A stretch of 22,249 bases of DNA from a virus. Position 1 is the stretch's first letter. Each line of letters starts with the position of its first letter. The notes under the pieces were generated by a model. That model was not told the origin of the DNA, ran no database searches, and worked only from the letters and a program-made list of their open reading frames with translations. The DNA lies in the IMG/VR virus record IMGVR_UViG_3300013114_000366, positions 1-22,249 of that record. One strand, 5' to 3'. Positions 11,405-19,025 of this stretch are shown piece by piece. The translations under genes and the position numbers were made by a program.

Positions 11405-13389
11405 TGAGCGAAGTTCTAGCGATAGAAGAAGAGTATAGTGACGAAGACCTTGATGGTCTTCAGCCAACGGAACTCCAGTCCTTGGGGTCTCGCCTGTCTG
11501 CGACTTTTACGGAATACAAAGACGCTCGAAAAGAAACTGAAAACGAGTGGCTTAAAGATTTGCGCCAGTATAATGGTCAGTATGAGCCAGAGGTTCTAGC
11601 TCGATTAGAGGCAGCTGGTGCGAGATCGAAAATCTTTGTTGGCTTAACACGTACTAAAGTTATGGCGGCATATTCAAGAATAATCGACCTATTATTCCAG
11701 CATGGCGATTTATTTTTCGCGGTAACCCCTACCCCTATTCCCCAAATCGATCCCATGAAGATGATGCAGATGCGCCAGATGGCGATCCAACAAGTGACCG
11801 CTGCGTCAGGCATGGACCCAAATCTCAACCCTGATCTTATCCAGGCTAGAATGGAAGAGATAGAAGAAGAGCTAGATAAGGTCGAAAAAGAGATAGCCGA
11901 AAAAGCGGCTAAAGCCATGACGATTGAGATTCAGGATCAGCTGGCGGAAACAAATTCTGAGCAGAAGCTAAAAGAGAGCATGTTGGAAGCGTGTATTTTT
12001 GGCTCTGGTGCTATAAAAGCAGGAACAGTCCGAATAGATCAAAAGCAGTCGTATTCAAAGGTTTTAGATCCCCAAACGGGACAATCTGGGTTTGCGCTTT
12101 CTGTCATCGAGGCTCCTATGCCTGAGGTCGAATCCGTTTCGATTTTTGATCTATACCCCGATCCTTATTGCACTAACTTGCAGGACTGTGACGGTTTATT
12201 TAGGCGGCACATTCTGACTCGTAGGCAATTGCGCGAGCTAGCTGATCTGCCTGGATTTGATGGCGAAATGGTCCGTTATCTCTTAAAGATACATCGAAAA
12301 GGAAACCACACAGAAGAACCTCATGAGACTACCCGTAGGCGTATAGCAGGGATCAACGACAACAATTCGAGTTCTCGTTATGAAGTATACGAATACTGGG
12401 GGAATATTGACGGTTATGAACTACAAGATCACGGCATCGAGTTGCCAGAAGGCAGCGATCCTGCCGACGATTATAGCGCTTGTGTATGGTTATCTGACGG
12501 CAAAGTTTTAAAAGTAATGATGAATCCGGTGGGCGGTTATAAGTTGCCTTACCATATCTTCCCTTATGAGAAAGCGCCCCATCAATTTTGGGGTACAGGC
12601 GTACCTCGAATGATGCGCGACTCTCAAGGCACAATGAATGCTGCCACTAGAATCTGGTTAGATAACCTGGCACTGAGTTCCGGTCCTATGGTTGAGGTGA
12701 ACACCGATTTGCTTGCAGCTGGCGAAGATCCTACAGACATTCATCCCTGGCGAGTTTTTTTGCGAGAGGGTGGGGATGGTTCGATGCCAGCGGTCAGATG
12801 GTATCAACCCGTAGCTAATGCCAACGGACTAAACCAGATTGTTGAGATTTTCCGCAGATTTGCGGACGAAACTACCAGCTTGCCCAGTTATACCCACGGT
12901 GAGCAGGGTAAAGGTTTAAACAAGACGGCGACAGGAATGTCAATGTTAATGGGGGCAGCGAATGTTGCCCTTAAAAGTACGATCAAGAATATCGATGATT
13001 TTCTGATCGAGCCTATGATCAAGGCGTTATTTCATTGGAATATGGAATACAGCGCCAACGAGAAGGCGAAAGGCGATCTCAGGATCGTAGCGAGGGGTAG
13101 CACTGCCCTCATTCAAAAAGAAGTGCAATCCCAGCGACTCCTGCAATTCTTGTCGCTTGTGAACACTCCCATGGATATGGCTTTAGTGGATCGAACTAAG
13201 TTGCTGCGTGATATTGCGCAGAGCTTGGATATTGATCCAGATGAAATTATTAAATCTGATGAGAGGTTACAGGCTGAACAAGCAATCCAAAATCAAATGC
13301 TCGCTGGAGCAAGCGAGGGCAGTCCTGGCGTTGAGAACTCAGGGGGAATGGTCCCTCCTGTCTCTGCTCCTGGAGTCCCGATTAGCTGA
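11404..13389 (+). CDS. Portal protein
   Basis: 661 residues. Position directly after terL, the size, and the sequence all fit a podovirus-type portal. N-terminal acidic region, then KIFVGLTRTKVMAAYSRIIDLLF (about residues 77-99), a coiled-coil region (MMQMRQMAIQQ to EEELDKVEKEIAEKAAK, residues about 120-175), the core SVSIFDLYPDPYC, and EVYEYWGNIDG. The dodecameric ring sits at one head vertex and holds the packaging motor. The start ATG overlaps the terL stop. The C-terminus contains Gly/Pro-rich disordered residues and overlaps the following small gene by about 59 bases. Confidence 0.85.
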   Translation: MSEVLAIEEEYSDEDLDGLQPTELQSLGSRLSATFTEYKDARKETENEWLKDLRQYNGQYEPEVLARLEAAGARSKIFVGLTRTKVMAAYSRIIDLLFQHGDLFFAVTPTPIPQIDPMKMMQMRQMAIQQVTAASGMDPNLNPDLIQARMEEIEEELDKVEKEIAEKAAKAMTIEIQDQLAETNSEQKLKESMLEACIFGSGAIKAGTVRIDQKQSYSKVLDPQTGQSGFALSVIEAPMPEVESVSIFDLYPDPYCTNLQDCDGLFRRHILTRRQLRELADLPGFDGEMVRYLLKIHRKGNHTEEPHETTRRRIAGINDNNSSSRYEVYEYWGNIDGYELQDHGIELPEGSDPADDYSACVWLSDGKVLKVMMNPVGGYKLPYHIFPYEKAPHQFWGTGVPRMMRDSQGTMNAATRIWLDNLALSSGPMVEVNTDLLAAGEDPTDIHPWRVFLREGGDGSMPAVRWYQPVANANGLNQIVEIFRRFADETTSLPSYTHGEQGKGLNKTATGMSMLMGAANVALKSTIKNIDDFLIEPMIKALFHWNMEYSANEKAKGDLRIVARGSTALIQKEVQSQRLLQFLSLVNTPMDMALVDRTKLLRDIAQSLDIDPDEIIKSDERLQAEQAIQNQMLAGASEGSPGVENSGGMVPPVSAPGVPIS

Positions 13390-13543
13390 TGCTCAAGAGC
13401 GTTTAGAACAGTCAGACGAAAAGAATTTTAAGTTTGAGCAAGGGAGGCTTCTTGAGCTTCGCTTTTTGCTTGATCTTGAAGAAACGGCAAAAACCGTTTT
13501 AGACAAAGCGCGGACCCAAAAACGGATATCCGCAATTGAATAA
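13331..13543 (+). CDS. Small helical protein overlapping the portal end
   Basis: Predicted helical pattern EWSLLSLLLESRLADAQERL, then KFEQGRLLELRFLLDLEE, similar to a small protein often found after podovirus portals (W-x2-L...ESxL...QGRxxxLRxLL). The frame is open from 13208 but lies inside the portal until 13389. No good ATG start: I use TTG 13331 with GAGG eleven bases upstream; GTG 13208 and ATGs at 13241 and 13256 are alternatives. The 70-residue product may be an assembly or scaffold-like helper. Start uncertain, gene itself probable. Confidence 0.55.
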   Translation: MRTQGEWSLLSLLLESRLADAQERLEQSDEKNFKFEQGRLLELRFLLDLEETAKTVLDKARTQKRISAIE

Positions 13544-13579
13544 CGAACATCTCGATAGAGACTCGTAGGAAAAATTAGC

Positions 13580-14506
13580 ATGGCTAAAAAAAATGACCCA
13601 GAGCGTTTAGAAGCAGAAGTCCAAGAGTTGATGGACCAATACGCTGCCCAGGAAGAAACCCCAGAGACCGCGCAGTCTCAAGAGGATATTTCGGAAGAGG
13701 AGCAGACAGTATCGGAACAAGATACCCCCGATCCAACGGATACGGTTGAAGCTCAGACGGAAGAGGAACCCGTGAAAGAGGAATCAAGAGGCGATGACTC
13801 CGAAGCGAGGGCAGCTTTAGCAAAAGCTGAAAGAGCGATGAAAGGCGCACAGGCAAAAATGACCAAGGCAACGACAGAAGCTGCTGATCTGAGACGGCAA
13901 AATGCTGAATTGATCAAAAGCATTACGGAGCTAAAGAGTCAACTTGTAGAAAAGGAGCGAGACGATGGCAAGCTGGACCAAATTAGAGAAGATTATCCGG
14001 ATTTGGCTGGACCGCTGTTGGACGAGCTTCAACGGACACAAGCAGAGGTACAAAAGGCTAAAGAAGCTTTGGCTGGACAAGAGCAGCAACGCATGGCGGA
14101 AATTCAAGAACAGTCTGCACAGGCTCATTTTGAACGCATCCAAATGGCTCACCCAGACGTGGAAGAAATTACTTCGACTGCTGACTGGAGTGAGTGGTTA
14201 GACGTTCAAGATGCCCAAACGCAAGCTTGGATCGAGAGTGGAAGCAGCAATGACGTTAATACTGTTCTTAGTCGGTTTAAAGAAGACTTAGGACTTCAAC
14301 CTCAAATAAAGCCTCAAGAGACTGTTTTGCAGAAAGCAAAGAAGGTCGCAGAACCTAAATTGCCGAAAGCTAGAAAACAGAACCCTAACCGCGAATCAAG
14401 AACCTGGAGCGTGGAAGAGATTTCTCGGATGTCGAATAGTGATTTTATGAAGCATCAAGGGGAGATTTTAGAAGCGATGAAAGGAGGACAGATTCGCCAA
14501 CATTAA
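13580..14506 (+). CDS. Scaffold-like capsid assembly protein
   Basis: 308 residues: acidic Glu/Gln/Thr-rich N-terminus (about 10-75), a long coiled coil (about 75-190, for example AALAKAERAMKGAQAKM, DLRRQNAELIKSITELKSQL), and a basic C-terminus (KKVAEPKLPKARKQNPNRES, then SRMSNSDFMKHQGEIL). Position immediately before the major capsid gene and the long, soluble, helical make-up are typical of phage scaffolds that bind the coat through a short basic C-terminal helix. AGGA nine bases before ATG 13580. No enzymatic motif is seen. Confidence 0.72.
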   Translation: MAKKNDPERLEAEVQELMDQYAAQEETPETAQSQEDISEEEQTVSEQDTPDPTDTVEAQTEEEPVKEESRGDDSEARAALAKAERAMKGAQAKMTKATTEAADLRRQNAELIKSITELKSQLVEKERDDGKLDQIREDYPDLAGPLLDELQRTQAEVQKAKEALAGQEQQRMAEIQEQSAQAHFERIQMAHPDVEEITSTADWSEWLDVQDAQTQAWIESGSSNDVNTVLSRFKEDLGLQPQIKPQETVLQKAKKVAEPKLPKARKQNPNRESRTWSVEEISRMSNSDFMKHQGEILEAMKGGQIRQH

Positions 14507-14528
14507 CTCTTGAATGAGGAAATTTTAG

Positions 14529-15374
14529 ATGGCTTTTTCACAATTTTCTACGGGTGCTTCTTCTGAAGTTAACTTTATTCCCGAAATTTTTAGCAAGCTC
14601 TTGCAAGCTAAATTTTACAATGCGTCAGTCCTTCCAGCGATCAGTAATACTGATTATGAGGGAGAGATCAGCGCAGCGGGAGATAAGGTGACAGTCAGAA
14701 CTGTACCTGCTGTAACAATCAGCGACTACGCTGGCTCATTAACTTATCATGAATTGGCAACGTCCAAGATCGAGCTTTTGATTGATAAGGCAAAGAGCTA
14801 TTCGTTTAAAGTTGACGATGTGCTGAAGGCGCAATCTGATATCGACATGATAAAAGAAGCGACTACAGACGCAGCTGAAGCTATGCGAATTGCTGTTGAG
14901 ACAGATGTCTTAGCAAACGTATACGCTGGTGGCACATCCGGTGCTGGCACAGATACGACGATCACCACGTCAAACATTTTGTCAGAGATTCTGACAATGA
15001 GTAAGACGCTGGATGAGCGTAACATTCCAGAGGACGGACGATTTATCGTTATGTCTCCGGAATTCATATCTTTGCTCAAGCAGACCGAATTGAGACAGGC
15101 TTACTTAACGGGCGATGCGACATCACCCTTGAGGAATGGGCAAGTAGGAACGATTGACCGCTTTACGGTTTATCAGTCCAACATGCTTCCTGTTGTATCC
15201 GGTCATACCCAGGTTATTGCTGGACACCCGAAAGGTATTACCTTTGCGAGTCAGTTCACCAATGCTGAGACTTTACGCCTTGAAAACTCATTTGGGGACG
15301 CGGTTCGCGGACTCAAAGTGTACGGCAGTAAAGTAATCACTCCTGAGTGTATTGTTGCTGGTAGCTGGACTTAA
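14529..15374 (+). CDS. Major capsid protein
   Basis: 281 residues, following the scaffold-like gene and followed by a strong terminator. Sequence includes FIPEIFSKLLQAKFYNASVLPAISNTDYEGEI (given as residues 16-47), DKVTVRTVPAVTISDYAG, VDDVLKAQSDIDMIKEATTDAAEAMRIAVETDVLANVY, and a late region VYGSKVITPECIVAGSWT. The order and content fit an HK97-fold coat protein of the P22-like or marine podovirus type, though the fold itself is inference. GAGGAAA lies eight bases before ATG 14529. It will be the most abundant virion protein. Confidence 0.82.
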   Translation: MAFSQFSTGASSEVNFIPEIFSKLLQAKFYNASVLPAISNTDYEGEISAAGDKVTVRTVPAVTISDYAGSLTYHELATSKIELLIDKAKSYSFKVDDVLKAQSDIDMIKEATTDAAEAMRIAVETDVLANVYAGGTSGAGTDTTITTSNILSEILTMSKTLDERNIPEDGRFIVMSPEFISLLKQTELRQAYLTGDATSPLRNGQVGTIDRFTVYQSNMLPVVSGHTQVIAGHPKGITFASQFTNAETLRLENSFGDAVRGLKVYGSKVITPECIVAGSWT

Positions 15375-15380
15375 ACGATT

Positions 15381-15409
15381 AGGGGGGAGGGAAACCTCTC
15401 CCCTTATTT
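15381..15409 (+). terminator. Intrinsic terminator after the capsid gene
   Basis: 10-bp stem (AGGGGGGAGG with CCTCTCCCCT, one G-U pair) with a GAAA tetraloop, then TTATTT. The stable loop and U-rich tail support factor-independent termination on the + strand. It may be partial, so that the downstream tail genes get less transcript than the capsid. Confidence 0.85.
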
Positions 15410-15421
15410 AAGGAGTTGATC

Positions 15422-15697
15422 ATGAGCGAAACGAAGACTAAGAAAGACGATTTATACAGTGAAGCCTTAGAGGAGTTCGGCACTAAGCTGGACCGAAGAC
15501 TGACGCTTCAACAGCTTGAGGATCAGCTTTCAAGGCTGAAGACAGCCAAGAATTCACCAATTAACCAACAACCGAAGCTGAGACCTAAGATTGTGCTGAA
15601 CATGGTAACGGGGCATAAGTTCCCTTATCACAGCGCATTTAAGGGCAACGCAGACTTACAGGTTGTTGAGTGGGAGGAAGATGATGGCAACGAGTAA
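15422..15697 (+). CDS. Hypothetical virion-module protein, 91 aa
   Basis: ATG 15422 has AAGGAG six bases upstream; a TTG 15416 two codons earlier is not needed. Helical, charged N-terminus (MSETKTKKDDLYSEALEEFG, then TLQQLEDQLSRLK), and a C-terminal part with PKIVLNMVTGHKFPYHSAF followed by DLQVVEWEED. The TGHxFPYxxxFxxNxDLxVxxW pattern is common in small proteins after podovirus capsids; function unknown. Overlaps the next gene by 14 bases. Confidence 0.62.
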   Translation: MSETKTKKDDLYSEALEEFGTKLDRRLTLQQLEDQLSRLKTAKNSPINQQPKLRPKIVLNMVTGHKFPYHSAFKGNADLQVVEWEEDDGNE

Positions 15698-16361
15698 AGT
15701 CGTTGATATTTTGGACCGTGCTAGCATTATCCTCCAGGATAATACCAATGTGCGATTCCCAAACGCAGAGCTATTAAAGTTTTTTAATGACGCTCAAAAA
15801 GAAGTAGTTCTTCATAGACCTGACGCTAAGATGGTTAACGAAAGCTTCTCTTGCGCCTCTGGCAGCAAGCAAACCTTGCCATCAGCTGCTTTGCGGCTAA
15901 TTGAGGTGGTGCGTAATGTCGGTGGTAGAGCAGTAACCCAGGTTGACAGGAAAATCCTAGATGAAACGCTTCCGAATTGGCATGAAGCAACTGCCGGAAC
16001 GAATAAGATTGAGCATTACGTCTATGAATCAGCTGATCCAAAGAATTTTTATATCTACCCAAAAGGTGTTAGTGGAACTCATTCATTGGAAATAGTGTAT
16101 AGCTCAAGCCCATCTGAACTATCTGTATCTGATTTTGGGACAGATACCCAGACAATTAGTCTGGATGATGTCTATGCAAACTGCATCTTGGATTATATTT
16201 TGTATCGGGCATACCAGAAAGACAGCGAGTATGCTGGTAACGCTCAACGAGCTATGATGCATTACAGTAGCTTTACTAATGCCCTGGGAGTTAAAACTCA
16301 AGCAGATGGAGCTACCACTCCAATTGCAAATACCCCTGACATGAATGCTGGTCGTGTTTAG
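15684..16361 (+). CDS. Head-tail adaptor, DUF6682-like
   Basis: 225 residues from ATG 15684 with GGAGG six bases upstream; the ATG at 15681 is the same frame. VVDILDRASIILQDNTNVRFPNAELLKFFNDAQKEVVLHRPDAK (residues about 6-49) is the DUF6682 signature (DxxxxRFPxxELLxFxNDAQxEVVxxRPD), followed by ALRLIEVVRNVGG and YESADPKNFYIYP. Related podovirus proteins bind the portal and form the upper tail. Stop TAG overlaps the next GTG start. Confidence 0.72.
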   Translation: MATSKVVDILDRASIILQDNTNVRFPNAELLKFFNDAQKEVVLHRPDAKMVNESFSCASGSKQTLPSAALRLIEVVRNVGGRAVTQVDRKILDETLPNWHEATAGTNKIEHYVYESADPKNFYIYPKGVSGTHSLEIVYSSSPSELSVSDFGTDTQTISLDDVYANCILDYILYRAYQKDSEYAGNAQRAMMHYSSFTNALGVKTQADGATTPIANTPDMNAGRV

Positions 16362-16984
16362 TGAAATTCTCGGACTTCAGCCCATACATTAGACCGGAGG
16401 TGCAGGGTTGTCCGGACTTCATTATTGAACGTGCGGTTCGAGACGCTGCAATCGAGTTTTGCCGCCGGACTGACGTGTATGTAACTGAGCCTGAGTTTAT
16501 AACCATTACGCCTGGTGTAAACGAATACAGTGTTTCTTTGCCAACCAGCACAGAGCTAAATCATATATTGGATATTTTTAATGATACTCAAGCTCTAACG
16601 CCTGTGGGCTATTCTGATCTATTGAGAAGGCTTGGTGACGAGACTACAACAGGAACGCCAAGGTACTATTCCCAGAGAGATAACACAGACTTCTATGTGG
16701 CTCCAATACCAGGCGCGGCAGATAGTTTTCGAGTGGTATATTCGGTCAAACCTACTTCTACCAGCACGTCAATCCCTGACACGGTTGGAAAAGAACACAG
16801 AGAGACGATTAGTCATGGCGCTCTGTATCGACTGCAAATGATGTCAGGGCAACCATTCTCTAATGGAAATGCTGCTGGAATGAACAAAGCACTCTTTGAA
16901 AAAGAGGTGGGGAGAGCAATCAGGTCAGTGAAATATGGTTTTTCCGGTGGCACTTTGACAGCAACCCCACGGGAGTTTATTTAA
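16361..16984 (+). CDS. Second adaptor-like tail protein, 207 aa
   Basis: GTG start 16361 shares a base with the preceding stop. MKFSDFSPYIRPEVQGCPDFIIERAVRDAAIEFCRRTDVYV followed by strands (EPEFITITPGVNEYSVSLP) and a TPRYYSQRDNTDFYVAPIPG motif is the layout of phage tail-adaptor proteins that lie after the portal-binding adaptor. It probably forms part of the head-tail connector. The stop TAA overlaps the next ATG by one base, showing tight coupling. Confidence 0.62.
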   Translation: MKFSDFSPYIRPEVQGCPDFIIERAVRDAAIEFCRRTDVYVTEPEFITITPGVNEYSVSLPTSTELNHILDIFNDTQALTPVGYSDLLRRLGDETTTGTPRYYSQRDNTDFYVAPIPGAADSFRVVYSVKPTSTSTSIPDTVGKEHRETISHGALYRLQMMSGQPFSNGNAAGMNKALFEKEVGRAIRSVKYGFSGGTLTATPREFI

Positions 16985-17358
16985 TGGCATATCTTACGAC
17001 GATTGATCTGGTTCAGGGAGACCAACTCCCAGAGATTGAGATCACACTTAAAGACTCAAACACGGCAGCTGATGGAGCCGTGCTTGACGCAGAAGACGCA
17101 TCAACTTTCGCTCCACTGGATCTGACTGGCGGTTCGGTCAGAATGAGGCTCAGAAAGGTTGGGGGAACCACGTTAATCAGCACGTTGGTGGGAACGATAA
17201 CTTCCAGCATATTGGGAACGGTTACCTTTGTGTTTGATTCTGACACGTTGGCTTCAACGGGGATACTCGAAGGAGAGGTCGAGTTCACCGACAACTCTAA
17301 CCGCACACAAACTGTAGTGGATCTGATTAAGTTCAAAGTACGATCCCAATTTGGGTAA
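16984..17358 (+). CDS. Beta-sandwich virion protein, 124 aa
   Basis: DLVQGDQLPEIEITLKDSN, then DLTGGSVRMRLRKVGGTTLIS, VTFVFDSDTLASTGILEGEVEFTDN and IKFKVRSQF. The long alternating strands and DLTGxSVRMRLR motif resemble the N-terminal domain of BppU/tail-fibre accessory proteins. Probably an adsorption-apparatus or fibre-attachment component. ATG 16984 overlaps the previous stop by one base. Confidence 0.62.
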   Translation: MAYLTTIDLVQGDQLPEIEITLKDSNTAADGAVLDAEDASTFAPLDLTGGSVRMRLRKVGGTTLISTLVGTITSSILGTVTFVFDSDTLASTGILEGEVEFTDNSNRTQTVVDLIKFKVRSQFG

Positions 17359-17364
17359 TACCTA

Positions 17365-18555
17365 ATGGCGATTTATGCCTCAGTATCCCATCGAAAGCTC
17401 CATGTTCAGGCGGCAACCCGAAGTCTAACGCTTACAGTTGAGAGTCAGGAATTCTTTGCGCAAATTAAAGAGACTTCTCTTTATGTTTCTCCCGAATGGA
17501 GAAGTCTGGCAGCGGGGATTAATTATCAACAGCTAAACGCACAGGTTCAATGGAAGAACCTCTTTCTGTTTGATGTTCATGTTAATCCAGAAAAAACTCT
17601 TTACTTGCTGTCTGACAGTTTTGGTTTTGTGGACTCTGCTGCAATTACGCCAAGACCGTTTTATACAGATTCGTTTCAGTTCTCTGATAGCTCGTATTTG
17701 AGCGTTTCAAAGTCAAGATCAGACGAGTTTTCTTTCTTTGATTCTGCGGTCTCAAGCGTTGTTGTAGCGAAATCAGATGCTCTCTCTATGTCTGAGTCCT
17801 CGTACTTCTCTACTTCTATAGCAAAAAGCGAAACTTTATCAATTTCTGATAGCGTGGCAACGCTGGTTGATTATGGAAAATTGATATCGGACAGCACCAC
17901 GTTGTCTGACTCAGCTGCCATGACTGTTGCTTCGGTTGCGTCAGAAACTGTGAGCTTGTCCGACTCTGCCTATTCCAGGGTTGATCTTGGTCGCAGTGAT
18001 TCATTTAGCTTTGTAGAGGATGTGGATTTTTCATCTGTTAAAGCTGTAAATGACACGACAGATACTCTAGGTGGCAGCAGGGTTGACTTAGAGGAAGTGA
18101 TAAGCTTCGTCCGATCCCCGTATAACTTTAATTATACCTGGGATGGAACTTCTTTAGATGTGAGCGGATCTCTTCCAGGAGACGTTTCCATCACAGATTC
18201 TCTGAGCGGGACTGTCTCTAAAGCGTTAACAGACGCTTTTACTCTCGATGACTTCGCCCAAATAGACAAAGATGTTTTTGGAGTTAAATCAAATATTTAT
18301 AGTTTGGCAGATAGTCAAGCAATTGCTTTGTCAAAAGTCCTCGCAGACTCTATAATAACAATGGATTCCCCCGCTCTTCATACGTCAAGAGTGGACACGG
18401 ATAGCTTTACGTTTGATGACGTAATCGTGCTGTCTCCAAGGAAGGTAGTAAACGACAGCTTTAGTGTTACCGAAGTGCTTTTAAGTGAACTGACCGTTGC
18501 GTCAGGGCGCTTAAACTCATCTGAACTTGGGTTGACGCTATTAAATGCCGACTAA
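17365..18555 (+). CDS. Virion protein with tandem 18-residue Ser/Asp repeats
   Basis: 396 residues. N-terminal 75 residues are strands (LHVQAATRSLTLTVESQEF). Then D/E anchors recur at residues 84, 102, 120, 138, 156, 176, 194, 212 and 230, steps of 18 with one step of 20; a second block anchors at 290, 310, 328, 346 and 364. Each repeat reads about (S/T)D-S-F-x-F-x-D-S. An insert at 231-275 separates the blocks. The regular period suggests a solenoid or a stack of short beta segments, as in phage fibre or needle shafts. Serine and aspartate dominate. The final 20 residues differ. Its place just before conserved tail-fibre genes supports an extracellular or tail role. Confidence 0.72.
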   Translation: MAIYASVSHRKLHVQAATRSLTLTVESQEFFAQIKETSLYVSPEWRSLAAGINYQQLNAQVQWKNLFLFDVHVNPEKTLYLLSDSFGFVDSAAITPRPFYTDSFQFSDSSYLSVSKSRSDEFSFFDSAVSSVVVAKSDALSMSESSYFSTSIAKSETLSISDSVATLVDYGKLISDSTTLSDSAAMTVASVASETVSLSDSAYSRVDLGRSDSFSFVEDVDFSSVKAVNDTTDTLGGSRVDLEEVISFVRSPYNFNYTWDGTSLDVSGSLPGDVSITDSLSGTVSKALTDAFTLDDFAQIDKDVFGVKSNIYSLADSQAIALSKVLADSIITMDSPALHTSRVDTDSFTFDDVIVLSPRKVVNDSFSVTEVLLSELTVASGRLNSSELGLTLLNAD

Positions 18556-18570
18556 CTTGGAGACAATTAT

Positions 18571-19017
18571 ATGATCCACGATGATCTAAAACTAAAGGGT
18601 CGATTAAATCTGGTTTTGCGTGGTCCGGACGGAGACGTAAAGCAGGAAGAAGAGATCGACAACCTCGTAGTAACAACAGGCAAAAATTTTGTTGCTTCTC
18701 GAATGGCTGGCACGTCTTCTAGCGTGATGAGCCACATGGCAATAGGTACTTCTAGCACAGCCGCAGCCGCAGGAAATACTGCCTTAGGGACGGAATCTGC
18801 TAGAGTGTCGCTAACATCAACAACAGTCAGTGGAAATGACGTTGTTTACGTTGGCAACTTTGCCGCTGGGACTCCCTCAACTGCTACCGCAGTAACAGAG
18901 GCTGGGCTACTGAACGCGAGTTCTGGGGGGGCGTTGTTAGCGAGAACTACCTTCTCAGTCATAAATAAAGGGACAGCAGACGCTCTTACGATCACCTGGA
19001 CGGTATCGGCTAGCTAG
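18571..19017 (+). CDS. Conserved phage structural protein, 148 aa
   Basis: LKLKGRLNLVLRGPDGDVKQ, then IDNLVVTTGKNFVASRMAG, MSHMAIGTSSTAAAAGNTALGTE, and TFSVINKGTADALTITWTV. This is a widespread phage virion protein pattern that precedes tail-fibre genes; strand-rich, likely part of the tail or fibre base. GGAG eight bases upstream of ATG 18571. Function beyond structure not known. Confidence 0.78.
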   Translation: MIHDDLKLKGRLNLVLRGPDGDVKQEEEIDNLVVTTGKNFVASRMAGTSSSVMSHMAIGTSSTAAAAGNTALGTESARVSLTSTTVSGNDVVYVGNFAAGTPSTATAVTEAGLLNASSGGALLARTTFSVINKGTADALTITWTVSAS

Positions 19018-19025
19018 GAGCAAAG

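Noticed and set aside
13584-13871. 95-residue minus frame opposite the scaffold gene
   Set aside because: Leu/Ser/Pro-rich shadow of an acidic coiled-coil gene; no start signals.
17365-18555. CRISPR-like or DNA-level tandem array
   Set aside because: The 54-base periodicity is at protein level; the DNA units vary too much to be a repeat-spacer array.
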